From assembly GCF_026248685.1 (NCBI RefSeq), contig NZ_CP111036.1, forward strand, positions 930,001 through 994,000: 64,000 nt of DNA, given 5' to 3'. Both the position numbers and the translations under genes were made by a program. Position 1 is the stretch's first letter. Every line of letters starts with the position of its first letter. Below are positions 36,482 through 44,640 of this stretch, one piece after another. The notes below the pieces were generated by a model that was not told the origin of the DNA, ran no database searches, and saw nothing but the letters and a program-made list of their open reading frames with translations. The DNA comes from Haladaptatus caseinilyticus (lineage in GTDB: Archaea; Halobacteriota; Halobacteria; Halobacteriales; Haladaptataceae).

Positions 36482-37478
36482 CCTCGCCGTGCTGGCGGCA
36501 AAACCGAGGGCGGAAACAGCGATCGCCGAACTGACTGCGGAGGGGATCTACGACGACACCCGGAAAGTGCGCGAACACGACCGCGACACGGTCGAACTAC
36601 CGGTAACTAAAGCGCCCACGGAAACGGATGTGCTCGACGTTATCGAGCAGGTGAGTCCCGAGCGCCGACTGCCGGATTTGGAGTCACACCTTCGCGCGCA
36701 GGGGTGGGACGACAACGAGCTCCAAGCGGCACCGAAGTCGTGGGCCGTCATCGGAAGCGTCGTCCTCGTCCAATTCGATGATTGCCCTCGGCAGAACGAG
36801 GTCGGCGATGCACTTCTCTCACTTCATGGCGAGGCCGACACCGTCCTCGCCCGCGAAGGCATCTCGGGTGAGCACCGGGAACCCGAGATGACGGTCGTCG
36901 CAGGGTCGGGCGACACCGAAACCATCCACACCGAACACGGGACGAAGTACGCCCTCGATCTGCGGGAGGTGATGTTCGCACCCGGTAACCAGCGGGAGCG
37001 CGCTCGAATGGGAACCGTCGTCGAATCCGACGAGCGCGTCCTCGACATGTTCGCCGGAATCGGCTACTTTACGCTCCCGATGGCCCGTGCCGGAGCGCAG
37101 GTGACGGCGGTCGAACGCAACCCGACTTCGTTCCAATTTCTGCTCGAAAACGCCGTTTTAAACGGCGTCACCGACAGAATAGACGCTTATCGGGCGGACT
37201 GCCGGGAGATAGAGATCGACGAACCCGCAGAGCGCGTCGTCATGGGATACTACGAAGCTCACGAGTATTTGGACGGTGCACTCGCTGCATTGGAACCCGG
37301 TGGAATCGTTCACATGCACGAGACGACTCCCGAAAACCGCCTCTGGGAGCGACCAGTTTCGCGACTCAGGAAGGCCGCAGAAAGTCACGGTCGGGAAGTC
37401 GACGTTCTGGAAACGAGACGGGTGAAAAGCCACAGTGAAGGCGTCTGGCACGTCGTTCTGGATGCGCGAGTCGAGTGA
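36474..37478 (+). CDS. Trm5/Taw2-type tRNA-modifying SAM enzyme
   Basis: Class I SAM enzyme of 334 residues acting on position 37 of tRNA-Phe. LDMFAGIGYFTLPMARAGAQ near residues 190-209 is the SAM site, followed by AVERNPTSFQFLLENAVLNG. RVVMGYYEAHEYL near 253-265 replaces the NLP-type motif of Trm5 and looks nearer to Taw2 (aminocarboxypropyl transfer in wyosine synthesis). The call between Trm5 and Taw2 is therefore open, Taw2 preferred. ATG at 36474 overlaps the end of nmd3. Confidence 0.8.
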   Translation: MSDLAVLAAKPRAETAIAELTAEGIYDDTRKVREHDRDTVELPVTKAPTETDVLDVIEQVSPERRLPDLESHLRAQGWDDNELQAAPKSWAVIGSVVLVQFDDCPRQNEVGDALLSLHGEADTVLAREGISGEHREPEMTVVAGSGDTETIHTEHGTKYALDLREVMFAPGNQRERARMGTVVESDERVLDMFAGIGYFTLPMARAGAQVTAVERNPTSFQFLLENAVLNGVTDRIDAYRADCREIEIDEPAERVVMGYYEAHEYLDGALAALEPGGIVHMHETTPENRLWERPVSRLRKAAESHGREVDVLETRRVKSHSEGVWHVVLDARVE

Positions 37479-37515
37479 CCGAAGGTTTATTTTCCTCGGA
37501 TAGTTCGGGTTTCGT

Positions 37516-37605
37516 ATGGAAAACCTCCGACAAAAGCTGATTTCGCTGTTGTTCGTCTTCCTGATGGTGAGTTCAGGGGTCGCGTACACCGTCAGTCTGA
37601 TTTGA
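37516..37605 (+). CDS. Tiny one-TM peptide
   Basis: A 29-codon frame with ATG 38 bases after the preceding stop. The product has a charged start (MENLRQKL) and one hydrophobic helix to the end. Codon use is ordinary. It overlaps the end of the convergent amidase gene by 14 bases. Either a real small membrane protein or chance; too short to decide. Confidence 0.4.
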   Translation: MENLRQKLISLLFVFLMVSSGVAYTVSLI

Positions 37606-38662
37606 GCCAGTAGTCAACGGACCAGCCCGCCTCGCCACTCTCGTAGTCCACGTTCCACCATCGATAGCCCACGGTATCGACGGGACCGCCCGCGATAGTT
37701 CCGGTCGTCCCTTCGGAAACGGTGGCGAGACGTTTCCCATCCGGTTCAGCGCTAACGTTCAGGTCGGATGTCGTCTCCACTGCCGATCCGGCATCAAATC
37801 GTGCATAGAGCAGATCGTCCGCTGGAACCCATCCGTGGGAGTCACCGAAATCGAGTTTGTACCACTGGGTGTCACCACGAACGCGCACGTTCCCGGTGGC
37901 AATGGCAACCGTTCCGGCGGACACGGCCATGGTTTTTGCGTGCTCGTCCGGACCGTGGTGAGCCGCGTCGTCCGAGAGAACGACGGCGTTCTCTCCCGCT
38001 TCGATATCCCAGCGGCGAATGAACCCCTCGTAGCGGCCCCAGTTCCAGAGCGAACCAGGGTCGTAGTGACCGCTGATGCCGCCCGGTTCCGTACAGTCGT
38101 AGGGGTTCGGAATCTGGTCGTGGCCGATGACGCCGCCCTCCCCGTCCGTTGCGTCACAGGGCGCGATCTCGGAGCGCCGGACGCGCTTCGGGAAGTCGAA
38201 CTCGGTCGCTGCCCAGCGGACGATTCTGGCGGAGACTTCGTACAGCGTGTCGGTGTATACCGTATCGTTGACCCATCCGGAATGCTCGATACCGAGCGAG
38301 TGTTGATTGTAAGGCCAGTTTCCGGCGTGCCATCCGATATCTTCCTCGGCGAGCATCTGCGTGAGGTCGCCCGTCCGATGGTCGGCGACGTAATGCGCAC
38401 TCACGTTTGCGTCCGGATTTTGGAACCAATCGACTGTCCACTCGGCCTCACCCTGTGCAACGTGAACCACGAACCACCGGATATCGAGGTCGGATTCGCG
38501 TTCCGCCTCGCTGTAGTTCGACTCGTCTGCCGGTGCCCACCGCATCTCGGGTTTCATTGCCGGAAGTCGTTCTGCTTGCTTTGCATTCGTCTGGCCGGAA
38601 ATCGCACCCGTACCCGCGATGCCACCGATCGTCTTGAGAATCGTCCGTCTCGTTTCTCGCAT
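37592..38662 (-). CDS. Secreted N-acetylmuramoyl-L-alanine amidase with SH3-like domains
   Basis: Predicted peptidoglycan hydrolase of 356 residues. The Tat signal (RETRRTILKTIGGIAG) sits at the start, so ATG at 38662 is preferred. An Amidase_2/PGRP domain spans about residues 45-215: zinc His in WFVVHVAQG, HYVADHRTGDLTQML, NQHSLGIEHSG with the catalytic-type Glu, and GHDQIP and GHYDPGSLWNW with the further ligands. The C-terminal half has two SH3b-like repeats (VRVRGDTQWYKLDFGDSHGW and LNVSAEPDGKRLATVSEG). Archaea have no murein, so the target should be bacterial cell wall. Confidence 0.88.
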   Translation of the reverse strand: MRETRRTILKTIGGIAGTGAISGQTNAKQAERLPAMKPEMRWAPADESNYSEAERESDLDIRWFVVHVAQGEAEWTVDWFQNPDANVSAHYVADHRTGDLTQMLAEEDIGWHAGNWPYNQHSLGIEHSGWVNDTVYTDTLYEVSARIVRWAATEFDFPKRVRRSEIAPCDATDGEGGVIGHDQIPNPYDCTEPGGISGHYDPGSLWNWGRYEGFIRRWDIEAGENAVVLSDDAAHHGPDEHAKTMAVSAGTVAIATGNVRVRGDTQWYKLDFGDSHGWVPADDLLYARFDAGSAVETTSDLNVSAEPDGKRLATVSEGTTGTIAGGPVDTVGYRWWNVDYESGEAGWSVDYWLKSD

Positions 38663-38750
38663 AGTTCGTCCTGATTCCGGTGAATAGGGGGATAAATTAG
38701 ACACCTAGCATGAATGAGTATATTCCGTCCGGTATCTGACTATCGACCTG

Positions 38751-40541
38751 CTATTCCGTGTCCCACACGTCCGCCATCGGACTCTTTCGCTCGCCCGAGT
38801 ACTGCGATTTCGATCGCGAGTTCGTGTCCGAATCACCCCCGTTGTTGCGATTACTACCGTGACTGCCGCCGGAATCGCTCACTCCACCGCCGCGTTTCCC
38901 GATACTGCCGCCCGAACCGGGATCGAACTCCGGAAGGTCGGGATCGCTCATTCGGTCCACCTGCTCGGCGAACCAGTCCGGCATATCGGTGCGAGCACGG
39001 TCGAACAGTTGGAGCAGGCTGGAGTCCGCGAGATACGTCGCGCCGTAATCGTCAGGTGCGCGAATAACGCGTCCACAGGCCTGAATGACGGTTCGAAGTG
39101 CGGCCCGATAGTACCACGCCCACTGGCCGTTTTCGAGGCGGTGGGCGACCCGCGAATCGCTGGTGTTCAGGAATGGAGCCTTACAAAGCACCTGCCACCG
39201 CGCGAGGTCACCCTTCAAATCGAGCGCTTCTTCCATTTTCACTGAGATGAACACGTCCGGGTCGTCGCCCGCCTTCCACGCTTCGAGGTCGGCGTCCCTG
39301 CTGTCGCGTTCGTGGGCGCGAACACGATCGCCGACACCGAACTCGTGGAGTTTCCGGGTCAGCTTCTCCTGGATGTGATAGGAGTGTGCATGAACGATGC
39401 CCTTCTCGTCCGGATGTTTCTGCATGATTTTGACGATAGTGCGTGCTATTTTCGGCAGGGTCTCTTCGCGGTGTTCGTAGGTCATTTTCCCCTGTGTCAC
39501 GTCGTAGAGCGGACGGTTTTCGACGGGGAAAGTATGTCCGACATCCACGAGGGCAACTCGACTGGGTTCGAGGCCGACCTGCCGACAGAACGCCTCCTTG
39601 TTGAGGATCGTCGCCGAGAGGAGCGCGAATTTGTTGCCGCGTTCCCAAACGGTGTGTGAGAGATATCGCTCCGGATTCATCGGCTTGATAGTAATCGGGC
39701 CGCCTTTTCCCTCGGGTTGGTCCACGACCCACTCGGTCGCGCTGTCGGGATTCCGGTAGTCATCCACGAACCAGTCCAATTCGGAGATGAGTTCCTGAAA
39801 CCGATCCCGTCGGGCCGCCTCCGCGGGCGTGAGTTCCTGCTGTGCGATGAGGTCGTCCTTTCTACGTGAGCAGGTTGCTGAAAGGCTATCCGCGTACTCT
39901 ACTGCCCTATCTAGCCCCGTCATCTCCGGGATCTTCAGGTCGTCCCAGATGGGCACCGTTCTGGGGTTCAAGTCGATGGTCGCGTACATCTCCGCCCACT
40001 CGGCGAGTCCGTGAGCCTCGTCGATGACCACCATGTCGCGTTTCCGAAACACCTCCGACCCGGCAGTTCGCATGAAGTAGGCCAACGTCATCGCCGCGAT
40101 CTCCCGATTGCTGGCGATAGCCCGGTCGGAGAAGTACGGACAGCGATGTCTTACCGAGCAATCGTACCCCTTCTCACGCGCACAGGGCGCTCTATCGACC
40201 GGGGTGTCGTGCTCGCCCGGCAGAATACAGGAGTAGTTTCGTTTCCCGCGAATGATTTTCAGATCGTCCAGCAGGTCGTCACTCGCAACGTCGTCCAGTT
40301 GGGATACCTGCGGTGTCGTGTAGTACGACCCCGTAGCATCGGTCGGGTCGGCATCCTCGACACGTCTTGCACATCCCGCGATGGAACGGGCGAGGAGGGA
40401 TTTCCCGCTCCCCGTCGGGGCACGAACGAGTACCACGTCGTTGCCACTCTCGAACGCTGCCCGAATATCTTCGAGGGCGTCCTGTTGGTTACCGCGAAAG
40501 GAGGGCGCAGGAAACTCGTCTACGATCCGCTCGGGGTTCAC
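38751..40541 (-). CDS. XPD/DinG-like Fe-S DNA helicase
   Basis: Superfamily 2 helicase of 596 residues. Walker A is RAPTGSGKSLLARS near residue 42, DEAH box VVIDEAHGLAEWAE near 172. Four cysteines between them (NYSCIL, APCAR, YDCSV, HRCPYF near 98-135) are placed like the 4Fe-4S domain of XPD. Motif VI-like QACGRVIRAPDD is near 500. The last 60 residues are Gly/Ser/Asn-rich and loose. GTG at 40541 (VNPERIVDEFPAP) is the start; upstream codons are antisense-like. Role in repair is inferred. Confidence 0.88.
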   Translation of the reverse strand: MNPERIVDEFPAPSFRGNQQDALEDIRAAFESGNDVVLVRAPTGSGKSLLARSIAGCARRVEDADPTDATGSYYTTPQVSQLDDVASDDLLDDLKIIRGKRNYSCILPGEHDTPVDRAPCAREKGYDCSVRHRCPYFSDRAIASNREIAAMTLAYFMRTAGSEVFRKRDMVVIDEAHGLAEWAEMYATIDLNPRTVPIWDDLKIPEMTGLDRAVEYADSLSATCSRRKDDLIAQQELTPAEAARRDRFQELISELDWFVDDYRNPDSATEWVVDQPEGKGGPITIKPMNPERYLSHTVWERGNKFALLSATILNKEAFCRQVGLEPSRVALVDVGHTFPVENRPLYDVTQGKMTYEHREETLPKIARTIVKIMQKHPDEKGIVHAHSYHIQEKLTRKLHEFGVGDRVRAHERDSRDADLEAWKAGDDPDVFISVKMEEALDLKGDLARWQVLCKAPFLNTSDSRVAHRLENGQWAWYYRAALRTVIQACGRVIRAPDDYGATYLADSSLLQLFDRARTDMPDWFAEQVDRMSDPDLPEFDPGSGGSIGKRGGGVSDSGGSHGSNRNNGGDSDTNSRSKSQYSGERKSPMADVWDTE

Positions 40542-40683
40542 TGTATTGCGTAACGGTAGCCGAAGCGTAAAACCTGCGGGTTTCTGGAGCGATGGAACAG
40601 ACGAGACCGACGGTACGATTAACGTCGAACGGTCGGGAACGGAGACGCGCCGTTCCACGGCACTCGCCTTCGCCGTCGATAGC

Positions 40684-42981
40684 TCACGGCGAACTGACGA
40701 CCGCAACCGCACACGGCGCGTTTCTGAGGATGTGTTCGACCCGGTGCCCGAAGAAGACACGCCGGGAGAGGGGACGCGTTTTGGTGCCGAGGACGACGAG
40801 GTCCGTCCGCTCCAGCATCGCTCGTTCGACGACACTTCGTTCGGGGCGATCACCGATGGAAACCCGCTTTCTCACTGTCGCACCCATCTGGCGACCGAGT
40901 TCGGCCTCCCGCTCGACGATATCCTCCCCGAATTCGATGGCTTCGGAGAGGTCCGCTTCGCCGACGAACGGTTCTTCGACTTGAAGGCGATTGACGACGT
41001 GTAGGATTTCGACCGATGCGTCACACTCGTTCGCGATGGCGAACGCTATTTCGGCGGCCTGACGACTGTACTCGTTTCCGATGGTCGGCAGCAGGATTCG
41101 GCGAACGGAGTCGTCTCGGTACGCTCGCTCGGGGTTCGCTTCGCCCGCGCTGACGGCCATCACGGGGCACGGACTCTCCTGCAGCACGTCATCGATTTCG
41201 GCGCTAAACAGCGACCCGTCGGCCGCTCGTAGGTATCGACCCGCTCCGAGTACCAGCATATCGTATCCCTGTCCAGCCTCATCGAGCACCGTTTCGCTCA
41301 CGTTTCCGTTCGTATTTCGGACCGTCGAACGGACCTGTTTCGGGGGGAGCGAAAGCCGTTCAGTCATCGAATCGAGACACGTCTCGGCCCGGTCGCTCGC
41401 ATCATCGGCCGGTTGAACGACCCCGCCATCTGGCTCCGTCGGTCGAACGATGGATGGCGACCGCGAGAAAACTCGCTTTATGCGACGAGCGAGCGATCCG
41501 CCGCTCGTGGCGCGTTCCTCGCCACGCGTAACGTAGGTACACGTTACCTCCATCTCCCGGTTCCGTGCGACGTGACCGACCAATCGTGCGGCGAACAACG
41601 AATCGACACTGCACCGCGTCGGAAGGAGCACGCGAACGACGTTTCCGAGGAAGCTCTGTTCCTCGCGTTCTTTCTGGGCGAGTCGTTCCGCCTCCGACTC
41701 CGACATCTCGACGCGGGCGAGCGATACTCGGAGCAACGGCGGTGCGATAAGTGAGGTGACGATAGCGACGACGACGATGATGGTGTACATCGTCCCGGTG
41801 AGGACGCCGACGCTGATTCCGATGGTGGCGACGATTATTTCCAGCGCGCCGCGGGCGTTCAAGCCCGACCCGAGCGCGATCCCCTCCCAATTCGAGAGAC
41901 CTGCCGCTTTCGCGCCGACGAACGATCCGGCGAACTTCCCCGCGATTGCGACGGCGAGAACCACACCGGCGGCGAGCAAGGTCGGCGGCGCGAGCAGGGC
42001 GGCCAAATCGACGCGAAGTCCCGCCGTTGCGAAGAAAATAGGTGCGAAGACGCCGAGCGTGATGACCTCGAACGAGTGCTGTGCCGCCTGGTCGAACCGT
42101 TTGACCCGGCCGACGAAGATGCCGACGATGAACGCGCCGAGCACTGCTTCCAAGCCGAGGTACTGGGTTATCGATCCGACACCCAACGCGAGTATCATCG
42201 CCGTCGTCGTGAGCGCGACGTCACCGCCGATGGTGTTGTCCACCCACCGGAAAATCCCACCCACGAATCGACCACCGAGCAGAAAGGCACCGCCGAGAAA
42301 CAGGAACAATAGGAGAATCGTTTGGCCCGCAGTGTCGAGTGCCTCGCCGCTACCGCTTCGAGCGAGGCCAGCGACAACGGCGAGGAGAATCCAGCCGACG
42401 GTATCGTTTATCATCCCCGATGCGATAGTTATCTGCCCGATATCGCGGTCGATGAGTTCCATATCGATGAGCACTTTCGCGATGACCGGAATCGCCGAGA
42501 TGCTGAGCGCGGTTGCGATGAAGAGGCTGAATACGAGTCGCTGGTCGGAGGCGACGAGGAACTGCGCTGGGAGGAGGTACGCCACCCCGAATCCCATCAC
42601 GAACGGAACGAGAATGCTCGCACCCGCGGTGTACGTGGCCGTCTTTGCCCGACTCGCGATGAGGTCGAGGTCGGTTTCGAAGCCGGTAATGAACAGCAAC
42701 ATGATGAGGCCGAGCCACGAGACGACCTCCAACAGATGGTACTGCATTGCGGATTGCGGAAAGAGCATCGTGAACAGGCCGGGTGCGACAGTTCCCAACA
42801 GCGACGGACCCAACACGATTCCCGCGAGTAGCTCGCCCAACACGGACGGCAGACCGGCGTACTTCGCTGCTTCTCCCAGAAGCCGCGCGGTGAGCAACAG
42901 CAAGAACAGCTGAGCGAGCAAGAACAACAACTGGTGCTCGCTGAGCGGCGGAAGCACCCCGCCCGAGGTTTCGAGTATCAT
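40684..42981 (-). CDS. CPA2 cation/proton antiporter with Usp domains
   Basis: Membrane protein of 765 residues. About twelve helices fill residues 10-425, with LPSVLGELLAGIVLGPSLLG near 43-62 and SGMINDTVGWILLAV near 185-199, where the Asp pair for ion exchange would lie. The C-terminal 330 residues are cytoplasmic and hold two universal-stress-protein-like domains (VLGAGRYLRAADGS and VLGTKTRPLSRRVFFGHRVE motifs). Likely Na+ or K+/H+ exchange. ATG at 42981 gives the natural MILETSGG start. Confidence 0.9.
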   Translation of the reverse strand: MILETSGGVLPPLSEHQLLFLLAQLFLLLLTARLLGEAAKYAGLPSVLGELLAGIVLGPSLLGTVAPGLFTMLFPQSAMQYHLLEVVSWLGLIMLLFITGFETDLDLIASRAKTATYTAGASILVPFVMGFGVAYLLPAQFLVASDQRLVFSLFIATALSISAIPVIAKVLIDMELIDRDIGQITIASGMINDTVGWILLAVVAGLARSGSGEALDTAGQTILLLFLFLGGAFLLGGRFVGGIFRWVDNTIGGDVALTTTAMILALGVGSITQYLGLEAVLGAFIVGIFVGRVKRFDQAAQHSFEVITLGVFAPIFFATAGLRVDLAALLAPPTLLAAGVVLAVAIAGKFAGSFVGAKAAGLSNWEGIALGSGLNARGALEIIVATIGISVGVLTGTMYTIIVVVAIVTSLIAPPLLRVSLARVEMSESEAERLAQKEREEQSFLGNVVRVLLPTRCSVDSLFAARLVGHVARNREMEVTCTYVTRGEERATSGGSLARRIKRVFSRSPSIVRPTEPDGGVVQPADDASDRAETCLDSMTERLSLPPKQVRSTVRNTNGNVSETVLDEAGQGYDMLVLGAGRYLRAADGSLFSAEIDDVLQESPCPVMAVSAGEANPERAYRDDSVRRILLPTIGNEYSRQAAEIAFAIANECDASVEILHVVNRLQVEEPFVGEADLSEAIEFGEDIVEREAELGRQMGATVRKRVSIGDRPERSVVERAMLERTDLVVLGTKTRPLSRRVFFGHRVEHILRNAPCAVAVVSSP

Positions 42982-43067
42982 GGTATTCCCTCCCCCGTAT
43001 GGTTCCGTAGACCGTCCGGAGAACACCGACGTATATAGCCTTGTCTGCCTCGGTATATCCGTGAAAC

Positions 43068-44228
43068 TCACGGCCACGAGGTAGGTCGAATACCGGCAAT
43101 CTGCTGTCTCGTTTCGAGCATGTCGAGGAAATCCGGTTTGGTCAGTACGCCGACGGACGAGGGAAACGAAACGAGAACGTAGTTCGTCTGCTCCCGGAGG
43201 AGCAGATATACGTCGAATGCGTTTTCGTCCGGTCGGACGATGACGACATCCTCCGTCGCTAATTTACCGACGCTCGTCGTGTTCTGGGACCTCGCTCGTT
43301 CGTCCCACGATCGGAGGGAGCTCGTCGTGAGGACACCGACTGGTTGACCGTTCCTATCACACACCGGAAAATCGTCCAGTTCGTCGAGGTTCGGTTGTTC
43401 GTCCGTAAGGAAGTCGCTGACGAGTGTTTGCGAAGGGACACACTCCTCCTTCCGTCGGACGAACGCCGATACCGGCATGTCGGCGAGGAAGAGCTGATTC
43501 GACACCGTTTGGAGTTCGGAAACGGTCGAAAAATAGAAAAATACCGCGACGAGTCCGAGGAGCACGTTTCCGAGCACGACGGCGGCGTAGAAGATGACTC
43601 CGATCGCCAGTAGCTGCCCGAGAAGGCTTACTCCTCGCGTCGCGGTTCGCGGGGAACTGACACGAACTACCAACGAGCGGAGCAACAGGGCGCCATCGAA
43701 CGGGAAGATAGGAAGCAGATTGACTACCAAAATCACGCCGTTGAACATCGCAATCAGGCCGAACGACGCCACGAACTCCGGAGTGGTTCCGGGGAGTAGC
43801 CAAAGAATTGCCGTGAAGAGTACGGTAAGGAGTGCGCTCACGATCGTTCCGGAAAGCGCGATTCGGGTTTCGTATTCGAAGTAGGTCGAGTCGTAATCGA
43901 ACTGCGAGAAGCCGCCGAAAATCCACAACAGGATGTACCGGACGCCGACGCTGTGCCGTCTGGCTACCCATACCCGTGCCAGTTCGTGAACGAACAGACT
44001 CAGGGCGAAACCGAAAAACACGGCACCACCGATGAGCCATGGAGTCGTTCCCGTGTCGATTTCCGAATAGACGAGCGTGTGCGGCGAAATCGCGGTGAGA
44101 ACGTCGATCCACACGCGAACCGACACGCCGCGTTGAATCCACCACCCTGCAACGGGAAGCGCCAGTAGAAGACTGATATCGATTCGAACTGGAACACCCC
44201 ATACAGACCCGAAGCGAACCCCCCTCAT
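43068..44228 (-). CDS. Site-2-protease-like membrane protein with altered zinc motif and CBS domains
   Basis: M50-family homologue of 386 residues with six or so helices and a C-terminal CBS pair (from about residue 255). The catalytic HExxH motif reads HELAR near residue 81, so the second zinc His is Arg. The third-ligand motif is kept as NLLPIFPFDGALLLR near 168, with one Gly of the usual DGG changed. It may be an inactive relative that still binds membranes and nucleotides. The nucleotide reading CGG for that Arg is clear. Confidence 0.85.
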   Translation of the reverse strand: MRGVRFGSVWGVPVRIDISLLLALPVAGWWIQRGVSVRVWIDVLTAISPHTLVYSEIDTGTTPWLIGGAVFFGFALSLFVHELARVWVARRHSVGVRYILLWIFGGFSQFDYDSTYFEYETRIALSGTIVSALLTVLFTAILWLLPGTTPEFVASFGLIAMFNGVILVVNLLPIFPFDGALLLRSLVVRVSSPRTATRGVSLLGQLLAIGVIFYAAVVLGNVLLGLVAVFFYFSTVSELQTVSNQLFLADMPVSAFVRRKEECVPSQTLVSDFLTDEQPNLDELDDFPVCDRNGQPVGVLTTSSLRSWDERARSQNTTSVGKLATEDVVIVRPDENAFDVYLLLREQTNYVLVSFPSSVGVLTKPDFLDMLETRQQIAGIRPTSWP

Positions 44229-44293
44229 AGCGTGGTATAAACGACGTGAACCGGCGTCAATATTGCGACTAGCAATAGGAGGGAGTCGCCGTG

Positions 44294-44503
44294 TTACTCG
44301 GCGTTACCGATTGCTGCGACGTCCTCGCTCGTCGGAAAATCCGGTAATTCTTCGATACAGGCATAACAGAGGAAGTGCTCGCTTCCGTCCTCGAACTCCA
44401 ACGTCATCCCACCCGACGACTGCGGAGACGTGTTCCAGAGATTGGCGATGCCACCAGCGATGGGCACCCCCTCACCACAACCGTCGCATTTCTCGATGGC
44501 CAT
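44294..44503 (-). CDS. Small haloarchaeal zinc-finger protein
   Basis: Protein of 69 residues with CDGCGEG near residue 6 and CYACIEEL near 46, the two halves of a zinc site, and an acidic end. Similar to a haloarchaea-only family (DUF7561-like). Function unknown; size and motif fit a DNA- or protein-binding adaptor. Stands alone between the S2P-like gene and the nuclease gene. Confidence 0.75.
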   Translation of the reverse strand: MAIEKCDGCGEGVPIAGGIANLWNTSPQSSGGMTLEFEDGSEHFLCYACIEELPDFPTSEDVAAIGNAE

Positions 44504-44640
44504 GGATCCGATAGGTGGTTCACAGGGAAAGAACGTTCGGCAACGGAAGGGAAATCGCGTGCGAGTAACCGGACTAGCGTTCGAGATGCCGGCCGTCGCC
44601 GACGAACAGAATCGAAGGCGCAGTAGTGGTGGAACGTAGT

